This document shows, piece by piece, positions 62,905 to 64,000 of a stretch of DNA of 64,000 nt. Made by a program: the position numbers and the translations under genes. Numbering within the stretch: the stretch's first letter is position 1; every line of letters starts with the position of its first letter. Source of the stretch: a candidate division KSB1 bacterium (GTDB lineage Bacteria; Zhuqueibacterota; Zhuqueibacteria; JANLFK01; Oleimicrobiaceae); NCBI GenBank assembly GCA_024655945.1, contig JANLFK010000009.1, positions 1 through 64,000 of the forward strand. Direction: 5' to 3'. A model generated the notes under the pieces. It was not told where the DNA came from and searched no databases. It saw only the letters and a program-made list of their open reading frames with translations.

Positions 62905-63897
62905 ATGGTAACAGACGCAAGCCGCTACGACAGGATGACCTACCGCCGGTGTGGCAAGAGCGGGCCGAAGCTCCCGACCGTTTCGTTGGGTCTGTGGCAT
63001 AATTTCGGCGAAGTGGATGACCTTTCCACCGCCCGTGCCATCATCTTGCGCGCGTTGGACCTTGGCATCACCCACTTTGACTTGGCCAACAACTACGGTC
63101 CCCCGCCGGGGAGCGCCGAGGAGAATTTCGGCAAGATCCTCCGTCAAGACCTTGCTGGCCATCGCGACGAGCTGGTCATCTCCACCAAGGCCGGTTACTT
63201 CATGTGGCCTGGTCCGTACGGCGAGTGGGGCTCGCGTAAGCACCTGCTGGCCAGCCTGGACCAAAGCCTCAGGCGGCTGCAGTTGGAATATGTGGACATT
63301 TTCTACAGCCATCGCTTCGACCCCGAGACGCCGCTGGAAGAGACCATGGGCGCGCTGGCGCACGCCGTGCACCAGGGGAAGGCGTTGTACGTGGGCATCT
63401 CCAACTATGGTGTCGATCAGACACGTCAGGCTGCAGCACTCCTCGAGCAGATGGGTGTCCGCTGCCTGATTCACCAGCCGAAGTACAACATGCTCGACCG
63501 ACGGGCCGAAGAGGGCCTTCTCGCTACCCTTGAGGAGCTCGGCATTGGGTGCATCGCCTTTTCGCCTTTGGGGCAAGGGTTGCTGAGCGATCGCTACCTG
63601 CACGGGATTCCGCCTGATGCGCGGGCTGCCAAGCCGCATGGCTCCCTTCGGCCGGAGCAGCTTACGGAGGAAACGCTGGCCAAGGTGCGCCGCCTGGATG
63701 AGATTGCCAAGCGCCGCGGGCAGAGTTTAGCGCAGATGGTCCTCGCCTGGGTGTTGCGGCATCCGCACATGAGCTCTGCCCTGGTTGGCGCGAGCAAGGT
63801 TGCGCAACTTGAGGCCAATGTTGGCGCGCTGCGCAACCTACAGTTTTCTCTTGAGGAGCTCAAGAGCATAGACCGTGTCTTGGGGTGCGGAGCCTGA
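62905..63897 (+). CDS. yghZ: Aldo/keto reductase, YghZ/Gpr type
   Basis: A 330-residue protein from ATG 62905, which has GGAGGG five bases upstream; ATG 62890 is less likely. The AKR catalytic tetrad is present: Asp and Tyr in THFDLANNYGPPPGSAEENF, Lys in ISTKAGYFMWPGPYGEWGSR, and His in DIFYSHRFDPETP. These blocks closely match YghZ, the L-glyceraldehyde-3-phosphate reductase of the AKR14 group. The C-terminal VLRHPHMSSALVGASKVAQL fits the NADPH-binding part. It is a separate unit after a 160-base gap that holds nothing else I recognise. Confidence 0.9.
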   Translation: MVTDASRYDRMTYRRCGKSGPKLPTVSLGLWHNFGEVDDLSTARAIILRALDLGITHFDLANNYGPPPGSAEENFGKILRQDLAGHRDELVISTKAGYFMWPGPYGEWGSRKHLLASLDQSLRRLQLEYVDIFYSHRFDPETPLEETMGALAHAVHQGKALYVGISNYGVDQTRQAAALLEQMGVRCLIHQPKYNMLDRRAEEGLLATLEELGIGCIAFSPLGQGLLSDRYLHGIPPDARAAKPHGSLRPEQLTEETLAKVRRLDEIAKRRGQSLAQMVLAWVLRHPHMSSALVGASKVAQLEANVGALRNLQFSLEELKSIDRVLGCGA

Positions 63898-64000
63898 GCA
63901 TTGGGTGCAGATTGGCCACGGCATCCGGCAGTTCCCAATCCGGCGCGGGACACGGGAGCGCGATTCGCCCGAGGACGAGCCCAATCTCCTTTGTCCTCCG

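Noticed and set aside
1-64000. CRISPR arrays, tRNA and rRNA genes
   Set aside because: No regularly spaced identical repeats, cloverleaf or rRNA segments were seen. The only tandem repeat (3457-3661) has uneven spacing and no unique equal-length spacers.

Overview
This window looks like chromosomal DNA from a GC-rich Gram-negative bacterium of the FCB superphylum. Lineages such as KSB1 or Calditrichota are plausible, but this is inferred from gene content only. The evidence is three TonB-dependent receptors that open with carboxypeptidase-regulatory-like domains, two PorV/UPF0164-like outer-membrane proteins, and many secreted proteins ending in type IX secretion (T9SS)-style C-terminal domains with YPNPFN or VPNPY motifs. 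No rRNA, tRNA or CRISPR array was seen.

Bases 1-3700 are an accessory region. They hold the 3' part of an integron integrase running in from the left, two decayed ISL3-like insertion sequences in the same orientation, a T9SS-type secreted beta-propeller gene between them that is broken by two in-frame stops, and a tandem palindromic repeat. A sigma70-like promoter with a candidate operator then drives a LacI-family regulator.

Bases 3769-41966 read as a starch/maltodextrin-type glycan locus. The core is a tandem pair of four-gene modules at 4865-15672 and 15889-25371. Each has the same order: TonB-dependent receptor, large secreted partner with an FN3-like segment and a VPNPY tail, PorV-like outer-membrane protein, and a surface protein ending in a T9SS domain. 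The last genes of the two modules share a segment of about 2,041 bp (13632-15672 and 23331-25371) in which I found only one difference, while their N-termini are unrelated. Downstream are a T9SS GH13 amylase, a translationally coupled T9SS esterase, a sodium/solute symporter, a MalEFG-type sugar ABC importer without its ATPase, a GT51 peptidoglycan glycosyltransferase with a vestigial transpeptidase end, a lipoprotein with a TonB-type C-terminal domain, a GH31 glycosidase and an APC permease. The inferred flow is: surface amylase and esterase attack the polymer, receptor modules bind and import oligosaccharides, GH31 trims them in the periplasm, and the ABC importer or symporter moves sugars inward.

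Bases 42253-54186 are more general: a secreted N-terminal-nucleophile hydrolase and a bacterioferritin on the minus strand, a YgjP-like metallopeptidase, an N-acyl-D-amino-acid deacylase, a tricorn-type protease, a second sodium/solute symporter, a small membrane protein, and an ECF sigma/anti-sigma pair beside a perfect inverted repeat. The deacylase, protease and symporter suggest peptide scavenging.

Bases 54315-63897 carry a GH141-like beta-helix lipoprotein, a T9SS-tailed secreted protein, a lipoprotein and a third TonB-dependent receptor in one run, then a TIM-barrel amidohydrolase and a YghZ-type aldo/keto reductase. Start sites were chosen by Shine-Dalgarno position and signal peptide, so several differ from the longest open frame.
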